NCBI GenBank assembly: GCA_003660905.1
Contig: QMVB01000047.1
Location: forward strand, 1 to 7,379
Length of the DNA stretch: 7,379 nucleotides
Direction of reading: 5' to 3'
Origin: Candidatus Nanohalarchaeota archaeon
Lineage (GTDB): Archaea; EX4484-52
Under the pieces are notes generated by a model. It searched no databases and was not told where the DNA came from. It worked only from the letters and a program-made list of their open reading frames with translations. Numbering within the stretch: the stretch's first letter is position 1; each line of letters starts with the position of its first letter. The translations under genes and the position numbers were made by a program. Below are positions 6,980-7,379 of the stretch, piece after piece.

Positions 6980-7279
6980 ATACTTCCTGCAACAAACAGG
7001 ATGGTGCTAATTGCAGGAGCGATGCTGGGTCCAATTTATGCGCTTTTTGTCGAAAAAATAGGCGGCAGCCTTCTTGATGCAAGCATCGCAGGAGGCATTT
7101 TTGCTTTTACAGCAGGCATAACGACTCTTCTTGCCGGAAATATGGCAGATAAGATAAAAGAGAAAAAACAAATTATGGTGTTTGGCTATCTGCTTATGGC
7201 TCTTGGATTTATGCTGTATACATTTGTGGATTCTATCGGTCAATTATTTCTTGTGCAGCCTAAGTTTGACATTTACTAA
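6980..7279 (+). pseudogene. MFS transporter, N-terminal fragment interrupted at 7258
   Basis: The frame encodes the start of a major facilitator superfamily permease. Counting from the ATG at 7001, helix 1 is at about 2-17 (LIAGAMLGPIYALFVE), helix 2 at 29-45, and GNMADKIKEKK (46-56) is the loop 2-3 signature motif A. Helix 3 is at 57-76 and the start of helix 4 is IGQLFLVQ (79-86). Family members have about 400 residues and 12 helices; here similarity stops after Q86 (codon ending 7258), and six unrelated residues lead to a TAA at 7277-7279. In-frame sequence continues upstream to 6965 (ILPATNR precedes the ATG), and a Shine-Dalgarno site at 6966-6971 points to a start at the ATA at 6980. 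Substrate cannot be predicted. The gene is second in a likely operon with the 90-residue gene. The product would be non-functional. Confidence 0.7.
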
Positions 7280-7379
7280 ATTTTTATTTTTTCACAATAT
7301 TTTAGATAAAGAATTTGACAGTTAGGTACCCTTCTAATTCTTTAAAATTCAGCCATTTTAGAGCGTATTGTGCTAATGT
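7259..7379. mobile_element. Putative end of an inserted element disrupting the MFS gene
   Basis: MFS coding similarity ends at 7258, and from CCTAAGTTTGACA (7259-7271) onward the plus strand holds stops and an AT-rich spacer. A related block, TTTGACAGTTAGG (7314-7326), shares the heptamer TTTGACA in direct orientation and the pentamer CCTAA/TTAGG in inverted orientation with the first. A short AT spacer followed by a possible ORF end on the minus strand is how one end of an insertion sequence usually looks. The other end lies outside, so neither terminal inverted repeats nor a target duplication can be tested. A recombination or assembly junction is the main alternative. Confidence 0.4.
7302..7379 (-). 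CDS. Possible C-terminus of an ORF, perhaps a transposase (partial)
   Basis: On the minus strand a frame is open from the window edge to a TAA at 7302-7304, giving 25 residues, LAQYALKWLNFKELEGYL among them. If the junction at 7259 is the end of an insertion sequence, this would be the end of its transposase, stopping about 43 bp inside the element. It is too short to classify. A plus-strand frame across the same bases is also open to the window edge, so the strand is uncertain. Confidence 0.3.
   Translation of the reverse strand, partial: TLAQYALKWLNFKELEGYLTVKFFI

Overview
The window looks like a chromosomal segment of an archaeon, most likely a small-genome DPANN lineage of the Woesearchaeota/Pacearchaeota kind. 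The lineage is inferred; the archaeal domain is well supported. The evidence is an FtsY GTPase with a long charged N-terminus, a TyrRS of archaeal/eukaryotic type, a type IV pilin-like protein with an archaeal class III signal peptide, and TATA-type promoters placed about 25 bp upstream of start codons with no Shine-Dalgarno site (leaderless transcription). Base composition is AT-rich and genes are closely packed in the left two thirds.

Layout. Positions 3-290 hold the 3' end of a cysteine-repeat protein, which overlaps tail-to-tail with ftsY (240-1388, minus). ftsY and tyrS (1437-2504, plus) diverge from one 48-bp intergenic region whose AT-rich box can serve both. A 521-residue soluble, coiled-coil-rich orphan follows (2559-4124, plus). 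It converges on a class II (bacterial/degradative-type) HMG-CoA reductase (4135-5415, minus). A 267-bp intergenic region leads to a six-cysteine pilin-like secreted protein (5683-6117, plus).

The right third is accessory in character. A pyrimidine-rich tract follows the pilin. Next is a decayed minus-strand gene (about 6144-6526) whose intact start encodes a transposase-like helix-turn-helix and whose remainder is broken by a frameshift and an in-frame TGA. An unknown 90-residue protein (6676-6948) then has its own leaderless promoter. It is followed by the first three membrane helices of an MFS transporter, whose homology stops abruptly at 7258. The sequence beyond does not resemble a transporter and is best read as one end of an inserted element, with a possible partial ORF on the minus strand running off the window.

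The genes do not form one pathway. FtsY serves co-translational membrane targeting, TyrRS charges tRNA-Tyr, and HMG-CoA reductase makes (or breaks down) mevalonate for isoprenoid lipids. The pilin and the Cys-repeat protein are probably extracytoplasmic. I see no defence system, CRISPR array, tRNA or rRNA, and no convincing new multi-gene system. The points most worth a second look are the interrupted MFS gene, the fossil HTH gene, the exact 26-residue cysteine repeat, the six-cysteine pilin and the 521-residue orphan.
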